A stretch of DNA of 64,000 nt from Macrostomum hystrix (GCA_950097015.1 CATNEN010000024.1:5408001-5472000); one strand, 5' to 3'; shown: positions 46,771-61,843, numbered from the stretch's first letter. The notes: generated by a model not told the origin, from the sequence alone. Numbers and translations: made by a program.

Positions 46771-47177
46771 CAAGTTGGCTAGTGCTAGGCAGTAAAATGA
46801 ATCGTGTTCATAGGTTTTTTTCCGAAGTTGAGACATTTTTGGTAATTATAAAGGTTATTTACGCTCGTAGTGTATTTTTAGCTGTGCCACCATTCGTTTT
46901 ACGAGCTCCACTCTCGTACTTTTCAAGAAAGCGTGTTAACCTATGCTATAGAATTAAAAAAACAAGTGATAGTTAGATCCAAAAGTATAGGAAATTATCT
47001 GGAAATCTGGTAAAGAATATGCGATATCTCTTTTAAAGGGTGACTCTCGTGTATGTACTTATAGGTGCTTGCGATTGAGTAGAAGAATATCCTTCCGTAG
47101 TTATGTTAAATCAGTTTTTGGTTCAACTTCCGCCTGCTTCAATATAGGCGCGGCCACCCACTGTCCACTCGAGCAAG

Positions 47178-49601
47178 TTACCAGCATTCCCTCACATCCA
47201 TTTGCTCGCTCGGAGGCTTGGCTTCGGCTGTGCTCTTCGGCAGCTTGATCGCTGATCGTCGGCGTCTGAAAGCCAGAGCTGCCAGTCGCATTCGGGTGAA
47301 CTTCAGCAGCAGATAGCCTGACTGCAGCAGCTCGATGACGCTAACGGCGCTCCAGCCCAGGTAGAGTCCAACCAGGCCTCCGAGGTTGCCCATGAGGCTC
47401 ATCAGGTTGTACTTGTAGCTCTCCTCGGATGCTTGCACTTTATCGGAAGCCTGACGCACCTCCAGCTTGACAAAGTTCGAGCCGATGATTCCAGAAAGCT
47501 TTGATAGAAGGCTCAGCTGTGTGATGTTGATGTCTGTGCCATTGTTGCTAATCAAGTTGTTCAGATCCACAATGTACTGGAGTCCAGCAATCCTCATTCC
47601 AGTTTGCATTTGCACTGACCGCAGCCTCACAGGAAGCATGTTGCTGACCATTGCCTGAATATTCGTCTCCAGAGGCCACTTTGTGCCAGACACCTTCACA
47701 TCATAGTAGCGCTTCTGGCACGGCTCGTAGCAGTGACTGGTCGACACGTTGACGTAATTTGTCCCTTTAAAGCACGAACTAGTGTTCTGGAATTCCGGCG
47801 TGCTTGTATTCATGCAGTTGGGCAGTCTGAATCGCTGCTCATCCATGGGCAAGGCGGGGTCGCGACAGTTGCACCTTTGCTGCAGAAAGTCCATGCGAGC
47901 TCGCAAGATGCAGTCCGTCTTGATGGCGTCATACTCTTGCCATTCGGATTTGTACTCTGCTGTTGCACTGCTGATGTTTATCGCATTGCTGACCTGTTTC
48001 ACTATATTGTAACGAACTTTCAGGCCTTCTTTTGTGCAGGGGTTCGACTCCTTGCTAATGGCAGAGTCGGTATGCTCAGTGTAGGTGAGCAAGCTGCTTT
48101 GTCCGCTGCTCACCATCACCTTGAAATCTTCGTGCAGGTAGTGCTCTGAAATTAAACAAAGAATGGACATTTTAAAAAAGGCAGAAATGCCTCGTAAACG
48201 CTGAGGAAGACAACTACGAGTATATACTCTTGCGCAATCGAGTGTTTGCTAATATTCCTTAGTCTGTGGTCAATTTCAGAAGCAGAGAGGAACACTCGCA
48301 CTAATTATGTCACCTTTGGGCTTCACATAGAGAGCCACTCCCGACGACCTGTCGAATTGAAGTTTTCCAGTGACGCTGACTGCAGACAGTGGAAACCCTT
48401 GATCGAATCTGCCATTCAGATCGCTGGAACCGATGAGGCTCTCACTGAACAGCACGAAGGTGGCGCTGGTCTCGCTGGGGTCAGGAAGAAATCTGTAGCA
48501 GTTCAGGTACAATTCGCTGTCGACTTGTTCAAAGTGAGCCTGGTTGTTGCAGTCTGTACCGTTTGACAGCTCGCAGCTGAAAAGCAGCGTCTCTGACCAG
48601 ATGCCGAATGCACGCTTCAAGAAATGTCGTCCCAGGGTGTGCATCATGGCCCAAACCATATCTTGTGTCACAGACCCTAAGCTTGCAATAGCTCCACTCA
48701 CGGTTGGATTAATGCTTGTGTTGGTTAGATTTGCACCTGAATTCACACTTGCAATAGCTCCACTCACGGTTGGATTAATGCTTGTGTTGGTTAGATTTGC
48801 ACCTGAATTCACACTTGCAATAGCTCCACTCACGGTTGGATTAATGCTTGTGTTGGTTAGATTTGCACCTGAAGTCACACTTGCGATAGCTCCACTCACG
48901 GTTGGATTAATGCTTGTATTGGTTAGATTTGCACCTGAAGTCACACTTGCAATAGCTCCACTCACGGTCGGATTAATGCTTGTGTTGGTTAGATTTGCAC
49001 CTGAAGTCACACTTGCGATAGCTCCACTCACGGTTGGATTAATGCTTGTGTTGGTTAGATTTGCACCTGAAGTCACACTTGCGATAGCTCCACTCACGGT
49101 TGGATTAATGCTTGTGTTGGTTAGATTTGCACCTGAAGTCACACTTGCGATAGCTCCACTCACTGTTGGATTAATGCTTGTGTTGGTTAGATTTGCACCT
49201 GAATTCACTGCGGTTAAAGACCTACTTTTGGGGATGTTAAGTGTTGCGAATGCGGCCTTTATATCGTTAAGCAAGCTACCCATTACAGAAGCAATGGAGT
49301 CATAACTGTGATCCATGGAGGTATAGCTAAGGGGCACGTTACTGCAAAACACCAGGTCGGGAAACTTTGCCGTCTGGTCGTTTCTACCGCTCAGCATGGT
49401 CTGGCCTTCCATGTATTCCTGCAAAGTGAGATACACCTGCACACCCGTGAAGCAAGTCAGGCCGAGGCACAGCAGGAGGCCGAAAATCTGCAGCGTCGGC
49501 GGCTTGTCCGCCATCGGCAGGTGCTCCATCAGGCCGGCTGGCGGCACCGACTCGGATGTCGACGAGGAACCAGATTGAGATTTTTCAGAGCCTTTTTCCA
49601 T
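47178..49601 (-). CDS. DEG/ENaC family sodium channel subunit with extracellular repeats
   Basis: Two exons encode 751 residues: 49601-48314 and 48145-47178, joined in phase 1. The start chosen is ATG 49601, which follows an acceptor at 49625. A start further up at 49670 would need that acceptor to be unused. TM1 is at about residues 36-60 (LQIFGLLLCLGLTCFTGVQV). The large ectodomain has conserved Cys residues (QRCNCRDPALP, HCYEPCQKRYY). TM2 is at about 676-703, with pore signature GLYLGWSAVSVIEL corresponding to GxSxxSxxE. Such channels are trimeric, amiloride-sensitive Na+ channels gated by peptides, protons or force; the ligand here is unknown. Residues about 132-308 are eight 22-residue repeats (GANLTNTSINPTVSGAIASV) with two N-glycosylation sequons each. 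Confidence 0.92.
48676..49206 (-). repeat. 66-bp coding minisatellite in DEG/ENaC exon 1
   Basis: Eight nearly identical 66-bp units keep frame and code 22 residues each. Differences are few and mostly silent or VTS/VNS, so the expansion is recent. On the other strand they give an open frame of 253 codons, which is a shadow. Confidence 0.97.
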
Positions 49602-49624
49602 TGCATCGGTTAGTTTGGGGGTTT

Positions 49625-49640
49625 CTAGAGAAAGAACGAA
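49625..49640 (-). promoter_or_regulatory. Splice acceptor 23 nt before the DEG/ENaC start
   Basis: The - strand reads CGTTCTTTCTCTAG, ending at 49625, with ATG at 49601. Confidence 0.5.
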
Positions 49641-51039
49641 ATCTATAGACCCATATTTTTTAAATCTCACATTATATGTATACTATTGCTAGTATTTGTG
49701 TGATTGGCTATCTGTATTTGCCATCCAGTTTAGCCATTCCGTTGAGGACAAAGCAGCTAGCTTGTATCCTTGGAGAACGATATCGGGCTTGCCTTCAAAT
49801 TAAATCAAATTGCAAGCAAACTGCGCGTCACATTTTTATGGAATTTTTAGGCAGAAAGCCTTCGTCATCTACGGCTCGTAGCAAAAATGGTAACTGAATA
49901 CGATTTTTATTCCACTTGCAATCAGCTTGATTGCTGTGAGATGACTGCTGCGATGTTGCTCTCATTCACCTCTATTTGGTATTTCCAGAGCACAATTACA
50001 CACTAAGCGTATTTTAACATGCAGGATTTATTGCTTGGTAGTGCCAGTTGAACAAGTTTCATTGTTTAACTATACAGCACCTGATTTGCAACTGATTTGC
50101 CCAGTACCACAGAGTTGCTTAATGACGTGGCACTGGCCTGCTTCCGTCAACTACGAGTACTGTAAATGAAGTGGCTAGTGTAAATCAAGAAGTTCATGAG
50201 TATCAATTTGATTGCACCTCGCGTATGCAAAAGTGCTGATCTGGCTTCGATATGTTGTAGCTAAGGTGTGCTCATTGATTTGCTCCAATAGACATGCACT
50301 ATTAGCGGTATGAAGCAGACTTAGGAGTTGTCCAAGAGCATGGTCTCTCTGTTTGCTTGCTTTTACGTGCTTTTACGAATATAATTTAGCCTTTAGAATA
50401 CCATTGTGGAATGGAGCTTTCCGTATGCCTAAGTTGTCGCAGGTGTCAACTTAATAAATCCCACTTAGCCAGTAAGTCCGTGAGTTGTAATCGGGCCCAG
50501 AATTATTCCCTAACAATAATTGAATCTAATCTCAAATAATACTCGTACAATGGTATTTAATGTTACTCAGTGATGAATTTATATGCGTGACTAGGCTACC
50601 TCCCAATGATTAGAGTTAAGTATTATTTCATGCAGGTAAATGACATGAGTAGTAGCAGAATATGCCGAATTAAAAGGATTTGACGTGAAGACACGCAAAT
50701 TTTACGCAAGTTAAAAAATGTTAAGCACTTCAGAAGCTTATATATTTGATAGTCTGGTTAAAATTAGAAAAGCAGCATTGTACATTAAGGTAAGGTAAAT
50801 CAAAAGTGCCAATTTGCAGAAATCAGTTATCGGAATCCTAAATCAAGCGGTTCCTTGATAAAGAGAGTTTTTCTAGAACATTATCGGTCGTTTATCAATA
50901 CAAAATCTAGAAAAAAATTTGATATATATGTCACTAAAAACTAGACGCAGATAAAAAATCTAAGAAAAAAAACTGGTAAAAAACGTAGAAATCAGTGGCG
51001 AATAATTATAATCGAACTGAGTTCCTGATTAGTCTGACA
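49641..51039. other. AT-rich intergenic DNA
   Basis: No gene seen. It contains the 5' region of the DEG/ENaC gene and the 3' side of the FAAH gene. Confidence 0.5.
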
Positions 51040-51650
51040 CCAATCCATCTTGACATCTGACACCCATCCTGACAGTCATCTTGAAATCTGACACAGCAAT
51101 CTGACACTCTACCTGAAATCTGACATCCATCCTGAAATCTTACACCCACCCAATCTGACACCCAACATGAAATCTGATACAGCAGTCTGACACCCATCCT
51201 CAAATCTGACATCCATCCTGAAATCTGACATCCATCCTGACATCTGACACCCATCCTGACAGTCATCTTGAAATCTGACACAGCAATCTGACACCCAACA
51301 TGAAATCTGATACAGCAGTCTGACACCCATCCTCAAATCTGACATCCATCCTCAAATCTGACATCCATCCTGAAATCTGACATCCATCCTGAAATCTGAC
51401 ACCCAACATGAAATCTGATACAGCAGTCTGACACCCATCCTCAAATCTGACACAGCAGTCTGACACCCATCCTCAAATCTGACACAGCAGTCTGACACCC
51501 ATCCATAAATCTGACACAGCAGTCTGACACCCATCCTCAAATCTGACACAGCAGTCTGACATCCAGCCTGACAACTGACATCTATTCTGACATGTGAAAC
51601 CCACCCTGACATCCACATTGACATCTGACACAGCAGTCTGACACCCGAAT
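51040..51650. repeat. Minisatellite of 18-20 bp (TCTGACACCCATCCTCAAA)
   Basis: About 30 variable units joined into larger blocks (for example CATGAAATCTGATACAGCAG). It is immediately 3' of the FAAH stop codon, so it may be part of the FAAH 3' UTR. Confidence 0.9.
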
Positions 51651-51673
51651 TGACATCTTGACGTCTAGATAAG

Positions 51674-53560
51674 TCACGAAGAATTCGCTGACTCCGCCGC
51701 TGCAACGCCAGCCTCGACCTCGGCCATGAGCTTCAGGCAGGCCTCGTCACGCCAAGGCAGGGCCGCGCACTGAACACTCACCGGCAGGCCTACGGAGGCG
51801 GCGTCGTGCATGGCGGCCACGGAGCGATGCCAGGCGGACTTGGCGTGCGGATAGACTTTAGCAGCTTCGGCCACGTCGGCCAGCGTCACCCTAGTGACTG
51901 GCACCGTGCCAGCAGGGCAATTCAACGTGTTGAACAGGTTGAAATAGGACAAGGCGCCAGTGAAGCTGCCAGTCTTTGGCGCCAGGTGGACAGCCGGACA
52001 GGCGCCGGCCGGACACAGTAGGGCGTCCAGACCGGCCTGGCGCCAGGCGCGACAGAACTGGCGCCGGGCCATGGCCAGTCGATGCGCCAGCGGCCAGATT
52101 TCGGCGCCGAGGGAGGCGTCAAGCCAGAGTGCGGTCTCGCGCTGGCCGGTAGCAGCGGCGACGCGAGCTCGAACTCGTCGCAGCCAGGCGGGCGTCCGAA
52201 CCGTGTCCAGACTGTGCCGCACAGCTGGCGACGTCTCATCGCCATCCAACAGGTCGACAAGTCGACGACCGCCATCTGAGAAGACGCTGCGCAGGTAGAG
52301 CTCAAAGTAAGGCGCGTCCGGGAGACGCCATTCGACAAGGCGGTGGCCGCGGGACTCCAGGGCAGACTTGGCCAGCTGGACGGCGCGGCGCATGCAGGGC
52401 AGGGCGTCGAACAGATGCGGCGAGTCGTCAACAATGTAGCCGATGACTAGGGAGTGCGGCCTTCAACGGAATTCAGCAGGTAAATAAGAGAACGGAGGGC
52501 AAAAATGCGATAGATTGGACAGGTGCAACAGATAGTCAGACAGGTGTGAGACGCACTCATTAGTATTTTCAGCGGTCCAGCCCAGCGGCGAAAGCTCGGA
52601 GTCCAGTAGGTACTGATGACCCGGCTGTTCGGCGCACATCGCAGACATCAGCAGGGCGACTCCGGCGACGTCTCGAGCCAGCGGGCCCCAGGTGCCGGGA
52701 ACGAGGCGCTGGGCACCCTCGGCGGCGACTCCGAAGCCCTGGCTGGTCAGGCGGCCATTCGTGGGCTTGAAGCCGACGCAGCCGCACCAGGCCGCTGGCA
52801 GGCGGACGCTGCCGCCGAGGTCGGTGCCCAGTCCAAGCGGGGAGCCACCGCCGGCCACCAGGGCGGCCTCGCCACTGCTGCTGCCGCCGGGGCTGCGGCC
52901 GGGCGCACTAGGATGCTTGACGGTGCCATCAATGGGATTCGAACTCAGGACCGACATCATCGACTGCGGTACGGCCGTTCGAACAAATGGCAAGCCGCCG
53001 AGGGCTTTCAATACGGTAACCGGGGAGCAGTCGGCCTCCGCTGGCTGGCCAATCAGAGCAGAGCAGCCGACGCAGGAGTCGCGGCCGGCCAGGCAGAAAT
53101 TCTCCTTCAGGCTGACTGGCAGGCCGCCCAGGGGGCCGTCCAGATTCACACCTGCCCAGTCCGGCTGCAGGAATTCCACAACGCAGTTGGTTCGAGCGTC
53201 CACTTCGATGGCGCGGCGTTGATAGACTAGTAGGACGCGTCGCGGGTCCAGGGTTCGATTCCGCAGATGACTGACGAGCTCAGCTGTTGATAAGCCAAGG
53301 ATTTGGCGCTGCTCAGCTTCGGCAAGGCCGGCTTCAATGGTCGCCGACTGGACGAATTCGGCGAAGCGCGCCTTGGCGTCGGCGAGCTCAGCACGTCGAC
53401 GTAGCCGCCTGGAGCTAAGGTCGGCGACGCGAATGTTGCGCCGACGCCAACTTAGCAGCAGCGAGGCGGCGAAGCTGGCGGCGAGGGTGGCTACGGCGGC
53501 AGCTGCTACCACTGCGAGAGAAGGCCGCCTGATGGGCAGCGCGACTTGAGGAAGATCGGC
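51674..53560 (-). CDS. FAAH: Fatty acid amide hydrolase (amidase signature family)
   Basis: Two exons give at least 596 residues: 53560-52557 and 52460-51674, joined in phase 2 over a 96-bp intron. The frame is open back to an acceptor CCCTCAG at 53561 and no ATG precedes it, so an upstream exon with the start is missing. An N-terminal hydrophobic segment (VAAAAVATLAASFAASLLLSW) precedes RRRN, as in the membrane anchor of mammalian FAAH1. The Ser-Ser-Lys triad is intact: Lys in LPVSLKENF, Ser in SPGGSSSGE and Ser in GTDLGGSVRLP. The C-terminal half matches FAAH (FSDGG, CPAGTVPVT, VGLPVSVQCAALPW). The enzyme hydrolyses anandamide and related fatty acid amides at internal membranes. Length agrees with the human enzyme (579). 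Confidence 0.95.
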
Positions 53561-53574
53561 CTGAGGGATACGGG

Positions 53575-54070
53575 AGAGGATGCAGAGAAACCCAGAGGAT
53601 GCGGAGAAACCCTGAGGATGGAGAGAAACCCTGAGGATGGAGAGAAACCCTGAGGACTTTCAAAAAGTTTACGGAAAGTACAGAAACCCTGAGGTAGGTA
53701 CAGAAACCCCAAGGAAGGTACAGAAACCCCAAGGAAGATACAGAAACTCCAAGTAAGGTACAGAAACCCCAAGGAAGGTACTGAAACCCCAAGGAAGGTA
53801 CAGAAACCCCAAGGAAGATACAGAAACTCCAAGGAAGATACAGAAACCCCAAGGAAGGTACAGAAACCCCAAGGAAGTTACAGAAACCCCAAGGAAGGTA
53901 CAGAAACCCCAAGGAAGTTACTGAAACCCAAGGAAGGTACTGAAACCCAAAGGAAGGTACAGAAACCCCAAGGAAGGTACAGAAACCCCAAGGAAGTTAC
54001 TGAAATCCTAGGAAGGTACTGAAACCCCAAGGAAGGTACAGAAACCCGGAGCAAAGTACAAAAACCTTAA
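53575..54070. repeat. 20-bp minisatellite (AAGGAAGGTACAGAAACCCC)
   Basis: About 24 units upstream of the FAAH exon at 53560. If FAAH has an upstream start exon, the array is in its first intron. Confidence 0.95.
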
Positions 54071-54621
54071 AGAAAAGTGAAACCCTGTGGGGATAACACA
54101 CACTCCGAGGCTGGTAGATAGTATAGAAATTAGTATAAATACAAGTAATAAGGACAAAACTGACTAATAAAAATAAATAAGTTCATTGTTGTTTTAATAA
54201 AAAAACGGAATGGTTAGCCGACCTCAGCAAAAATGTATTTAATAACTTGGAACATTTCCTAAGCACAGTGACTTTAGTTAACAAGTATGTATGCTGCCAT
54301 CAGACAGGACTTCAGATTGTTTAAGTACGAGTATATGCACTTACTTGCCAGTCCAGTGCATTTTAATCCGAGAAAATATCAGGGCCCTACTGTCAGTAGC
54401 AAAGTTAGAGGATTTGCAAAGCAAAAAAGCCAACAACCGCAAATACCTAGTGGCAATTATTTGCATTTTTAAGCCTTTTTGAGCATAGCATTGAGCACGA
54501 TTCGACTGCCGAAGACCAGCTTCAGCAGAAAATAAACGTACATTTAAAATGCTGACTTTAACAAAAATTTTCAATCTTATCAATTCTGATCAACATCAGT
54601 TTCGTTAGTGAAGAGATTCAA
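54071..54621. other. Intergenic or intronic AT-rich DNA
   Basis: No coding signal. It might hide the missing first FAAH exon, but I could not identify it. Confidence 0.35.
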
Positions 54622-54815
54622 GCAGGCACACTAGCACAGGAGTAAGAATGGCTCTTCTGAGCCACTAGCACAGGAGTAAGAATGGCTCTTCTGAGCCACT
54701 AGCACAGGAGTAAGAATGGCTCTTCTGAGCCACTAGCACAGGAGTAAGAATGGCTCTTCTGAGCCACTAGCACAGGAGTAAGAATGGCTCTTCTGAGCCA
54801 CTAGCACATGAGTAA
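54622..54815. repeat. 34-bp minisatellite
   Basis: Five near-identical units of CACTAGCACAGGAGTAAGAA plus TGGCTCTTCTGAGC. Confidence 0.95.
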
Positions 54816-54831
54816 GTGCACAGGAGCAGAG

Positions 54832-55000
54832 AGTGCAGATGTACACAACTGTGTGAACGTGTGCCTGCGTACAGTATCTGTATGGTGTGTGCTCAGGAGT
54901 CAGCGAAATGGGAAGAATTGCATCCTCGCTGGCTGCGGGTCTAGTATCACCAAATGAAGTGCCATTGCCTGCAGCCCTCCTGCAATTATTAATTATTACA
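54832..55000 (+). mobile_element. SINE, 5'-truncated tail part
   Basis: It is the inverse of the tail half of the SINE at 14257-14621 and ends in GCAATTATTAATTATTA. It lies directly 3' of the Ala-rich gene. Confidence 0.75.
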
Positions 55001-55023
55001 AGGGCTCCCCTAAGAAAGTGTGC

Positions 55024-55818
55024 TCAGTGCAGTTTTCTGCTCAGCAGCAGGGCAGCCAGGGTGTTCTGATTCTCGGCGGCAGCCCGAAGCTCGGCTTCAA
55101 CGCGAGCTACTTCCACAGTCAGGCGATCCAACTCGACGCCGAGGCTGGCGGCGGCTCGAGCTCTAGCCAGCTGGACTGGAAACTCGGACACCAGTCCGGC
55201 GGCGTCGGTCAACAGGCCGGCCAGCCGCTGCTCCGACTCCGCGCCCAGCTCCATCCACGCTTCGGCATCTACTCCGGTAGTGCAAGAAGTTAGAGCGGTC
55301 GCCACAGCCGGCTGGGCCGCTGTCAGCAGGCGAGCCAGCTGTGTCAGATCGCGCAGCCGGCTATTCAGGCAACGCAGCCGGCAGCGCGACAGAACCGGCA
55401 GGTAGGGCGAGCGGACGCTGCGACGGTGCACCGACCAGGACTCGAGCAGCACCTCGTCAGCCAGGCGGCAGGCCGAGAGCAGCTCCTCGGCTTCAGCTTC
55501 GGCGTCCATCGCGGACGTCGCAGTAGCCGGAGGCAGCTCACCGAAGGCCGCCTCGTAGGCTGTCAGGATGGCCCGGCAGCGGACTGCCGACGGCTGGGCC
55601 TCGGTTTGCCACGGATTCGAGCCCGAGCCGCCGGAGCCGGTCAAGCCGTCGGCGGAGTGACTCGAAACCGCGACGGCGCTGTCGATAGCTTCGTCTGCAG
55701 CAGCAGCCGCGTCGGCGACAGCTGCGGCCGCAGACGCAGCGCCAGGCGCTGAAGCCGACGATGAGGAAAGAGCAGTTGAAAGTGGCGAGGAGCGCCAATT
55801 GGTTTGTCTTTTAGAATC
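55024..55818 (-). CDS. Unidentified Ala-rich helical protein, 3' part
   Basis: One exon of 264 codons runs from an acceptor CAATCTCAG at 55819 to the stop at 55024. The first codons read DSKRQTNWRSS and there is no in-frame ATG near the acceptor, so an upstream exon is expected. The N-terminal third is low-complexity Ala/Ser. The rest is rich in Leu, Ala, Arg and Glu with heptad-like spacing (LGVELDRLTVEVARVEAELR), suggesting coiled coil. A Cys-containing middle (RCRLRCLNSRLRDLTQL) has no metal-binding pattern I can name. GC-rich codon use agrees with neighbouring genes. I do not recognise the family; a centrosomal or structural coiled-coil role would be inference. Confidence 0.55.
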   Translation of the reverse strand, partial: DSKRQTNWRSSPLSTALSSSSASAPGAASAAAAVADAAAAADEAIDSAVAVSSHSADGLTGSGGSGSNPWQTEAQPSAVRCRAILTAYEAAFGELPPATATSAMDAEAEAEELLSACRLADEVLLESWSVHRRSVRSPYLPVLSRCRLRCLNSRLRDLTQLARLLTAAQPAVATALTSCTTGVDAEAWMELGAESEQRLAGLLTDAAGLVSEFPVQLARARAAASLGVELDRLTVEVARVEAELRAAAENQNTLAALLLSRKLH

Positions 55819-56538
55819 CTGAGATTGGCGGGCGTTGAAAAGTTGGCCTCTGTTATTTATCTGTCTGTTATCTGATAATCCACCAGCATTTGAATGGCGG
55901 AGCTGGTGCCAAGTGGATTAGGTTTAATTTCTTTCCATCTTCGATTACCATCTACCAGAATTGCAAAGTATTGCCTAATAATTGTCAGTAAAGAACAAGA
56001 AAAGACACCAGTTCAAATCAGTTGTATTTTTTTAATACGAGCGTAGCATCCAGCAGTGAATAAGCCCACTGGACACAGAGGGAGGGCTCCAGATCCGTTT
56101 TATTTAGCTTGCATGTTTTTTCTTAAAAACGAATAGTTCAATAAATATACTCTGGGGCAGGCGATACGGTTATAAGTTAGCAATGTGATGCACTCTAAAT
56201 CTACAGCAGTCCCAGGCGAGAGAAACCAGCCATGTGAAGCTACACAAAAGACATCGATAATATTTTTTATAGCGCAAACTAATTCCTTGACCCAAACTGT
56301 GTCTTGAACTAAATGATTTTACGCATATCAATATATTATCGAATCTAGTCTGAATTTGAATAGATGCGAGGCTGAAAAAGCACTACAAGCGCACAATGGA
56401 GGATTGAGGAAGCTAGCCAAACTAATTCATTATTTTACAGATGACGAACGGAGTCTACGAGACAAGCCCCAACCAAGAAAACTGTTCATGACAAAATTAA
56501 TAAGAAACAAAGTTGTCTTGCGTCTCAAGCGAACTCAT
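55819..56538. other. Intergenic AT-rich DNA
   Basis: No gene seen. It may contain the missing 5' exon of the Ala-rich gene and the 3' UTR of NDUFS7. Confidence 0.4.
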
Positions 56539-57219
56539 TCACTTCCTGTACCACATCTGGGCGCGCTTGATTCGTTTGATTTTCTTTTGCAATTGAAGCA
56601 CGCCGTAGAGCAGGGCCTCAGCCGACGGCGGACAGCCGGGCACGTAGATGTCCACGGGGATGATGCGATCGCAGCCGCGCACAACACTATAAGAATAGTG
56701 ATAGTAGCCGCCACCGTTAGCGCAGCTGCCCATGCTGATGACCCACTTCGGGTCGGGCATTTGATCGTAGACCTTCCTCAGCGCCGGGGCCATCTTATTT
56801 GTGACGGTGCCGGCGACTAAAATGCAGTCGGCCTGACGCGGCGAGGCTCGGAATACGACACCGAATCGGTCCATGTCGTAGCGCGGCGCGGCCATGTGCA
56901 TCATCTCAACGGCGCAGCAGGCCAGGCCGAATGTCAGCGGCCACAGGGAGCTCTTGCGTGCCCAGTTCATCAGATCGTCAAGGCGAGCCAGAGCGAACTC
57001 CTGCTTGGTGGTGGCGCCGCGGAACGGCGAATAGGGGCCGAATTTCTGGGCATCGTGCGGCACCGGGGCGGCGTCGGAGGACGCGGCAGTGGCGGGGGTT
57101 GTGGCTTTGTCGCTCTGGTAGCGCCGTTGCTGAACTGTGGTCGCAGACGCCGGCGCCAGACTCGAAGGCGAGGAGGCGAGACGAGCAACAGCGAGTCGAT
57201 TAATACAGCTTTGCAGCAT
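56539..57219 (-). CDS. NDUFS7: NADH dehydrogenase (ubiquinone) Fe-S protein 7, complex I PSST subunit
   Basis: An intronless frame of 226 residues from ATG 57219. The first about 45 residues are basic and Ser/Ala-rich, a mitochondrial targeting peptide ([19 protein letters not shown]). The mature part is highly conserved. The four cluster-N2 ligands are visible: the Cys-Cys pair in [11 protein letters not shown], one in [16 protein letters not shown] and one in [11 protein letters not shown]. The protein passes electrons from N6b to N2 and on to ubiquinone in the Q module of complex I. A perfect splice acceptor (ACTATTGCAG) abuts the ATG, suggesting a 5' UTR intron or a spliced leader. Confidence 0.98.
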   Translation of the reverse strand: MLQSCINRLAVARLASSPSSLAPASATTVQQRRYQSDKATTPATAASSDAAPVPHDAQKFGPYSPFRGATTKQEFALARLDDLMNWARKSSLWPLTFGLACCAVEMMHMAAPRYDMDRFGVVFRASPRQADCILVAGTVTNKMAPALRKVYDQMPDPKWVISMGSCANGGGYYHYSYSVVRGCDRIIPVDIYVPGCPPSAEALLYGVLQLQKKIKRIKRAQMWYRK

Positions 57220-57235
57220 CTGCAATAGTTAGGTG
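57220..57235 (-). promoter_or_regulatory. Splice acceptor directly abutting the NDUFS7 ATG
   Basis: The - strand reads CCACCTAACTATTGCAG immediately followed by ATG, leaving no 5' UTR on this exon. Confidence 0.55.
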
Positions 57236-57324
57236 GGTACTAGTAAACTGCTAAAGGAATTCACAGACGCCAATAGATCAGCACAGATCAGAACAGATCA
57301 CTTCTCCCGGAAAGATGCTACTAG

Positions 57325-58408
57325 CCCATCGAGGAATGCTAATACCCATAGACACATGCTTCTACCCATAGAGACACACGCTTCTACCCACAGACACATG
57401 CTTCTACCCACAGACACATGCTTCTACCCACAGACACATGCTTCTACCCACAGACACACGCTTCTAAGACACATGCTTCTACCCACAGACACATGCTTCT
57501 ACCCACAGACACACGCTTCTAAGACACATGCTTCTACCCACAGACACACGCTTCTAAGACACATGCTTCTACCCACAGACACACGCTTCTAAGACACATG
57601 CTTCTACCCACAGACACATGCTTCTACCCACAGACACACGCTTCTAAGACACATGCTTCTACCCACAGACACATGCTTCTACCCACAGACACATGCTTCT
57701 ACCCACAGACACATGCTTCTATCCACAGACACATGCTTCTACCCATAGTCACATGCTTCTACCCATAGTCACATGCTTCTACCCACAGACACATGCTTCT
57801 ACCCACAGACACATGCTTCTACCCACAGACACATGCTTCTACCCATAGTCACATGCTTCTACCCACAGACACATGCTTCTACCCACAGACACGTGCTTCT
57901 ACCCACAGACACATGCTTCTACCCACAGACACGTGCTTCTACCCACAGACACATGCTTCTACCCACAGACACATGCTTCTACCCACAGACACATGCTTCT
58001 ACCCATAGTCACATGCTTCTACCCACAGACACATGCTTCTACCCACAGACACACGCTTCTACCCACAGACACATGCTTCTACCCATAGACACACGCTTCT
58101 ACCCACAGACACACGCTTCTACCCACAGACACATGCTTCTACCCACAGACACACGCTTCTACCCATAGACACATGCTTCTACCCACAGACACATGCTTCT
58201 ACCCATAGACACACGCTTCTACCCACAGACACACGCTTCTACCCACAGACACATGCTTCTACCCACAGACACACGCTTCTACCCATAGACACATGCTTCT
58301 ACCCATAGTCACATGCTTCTACCCACAGACACATGCTTCTACCCACAGACACATGCTTCTACCCACAGACACATGCTTCTACCCACAGACACATGCTTCT
58401 ACCCACAT
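57325..58408. repeat. 20-bp minisatellite (ACCCACAGACACATGCTTCT)
   Basis: More than 50 units, perfectly in register over most of the array. The left third mixes 20-bp units with a 13-bp short form (AAGACACATGCTTCT). It lies just upstream of NDUFS7. Confidence 0.97.
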
Positions 58409-59018
58409 GACTCTGGCTACGTAGAGTTATTAGCAATTTAGAGTTTAGAAAGACATGCTTGTTCGCAACTTTAGCTTGAAGAGTTAGTACATAATGAGAG
58501 CATTCTATGTATTAAATGTTTCTTTCAATAATATATATATATATAGATAGATAGGATTCTTGCAAGTAAATTATAAGGTCCAATACTAACAAAATCGTTT
58601 GTGAAATGGTTCCATTTGATTAAAGCTGTAAAAGTGTTTGGTGATACAAGCAGGCATGCCACAATAAGCAAGCGATAAAAAGTCACCTAGTCTAAATATT
58701 TGAAAACTACTTTAGTACAGCGAACTCAGTTCACTAGGCCAATCTGTACGTATCACAGGTAATAATAACATAGACAAATTGTTGCTTTGCAAACAAATAA
58801 TGTTTTCAATTGTGTAAAAAAGATTTGATCAAAAATATTAAGAACAGGTCACTTTGCTCGATGCTGCATCACCCGATTAACCCTGTTTAATAGGGCTCTA
58901 AATAAGAAAAAAATCGATAAAAGTGACCCATTGCATGATGATTAAACAATATTGTTCTTGAAAACAGACAAACACAGCAGAAGACGAATAGTACATGAAG
59001 ACTATCTGTCAAGCCAGT
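58409..59018. other. AT-rich intergenic DNA with TA/GATA microsatellite
   Basis: A short (TA)n(GATA)n tract is near 58530-58555. It otherwise contains the PDCD6 3' flank, with no gene seen. Confidence 0.5.
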
Positions 59019-61713
<2,695 letters not shown>

Positions 61714-61843
61714 CTAGGCAAACAGGTTTACTGCGATTTTCACAGGCGCAGACTTCTAAAGACTGTGAACTGTCCACAGACCGGGTGGTGGAAGCACCAC
61801 ACCAACCAAACTTTCAACTCCAACTAATCCTTGTAGCCATTAA

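Noticed and set aside
43538-46795. Ser/Pro/Leu repeat proteins of about 300 codons
   Set aside because: Low-complexity translation of satellite DNA in several frames, without start context or flanking exons.
48544-49305. 253-codon frame on the + strand
   Set aside because: Antisense shadow of the 66-bp coding repeat of the DEG/ENaC gene, whose - strand reading has clear family motifs.
52616-53230. 204-codon + strand frame
   Set aside because: Shadow of FAAH, whose triad motifs are on the - strand.
56356-56820. 154-codon frame on the + strand
   Set aside because: Shadow of NDUFS7, which is clearly coded on the other strand.
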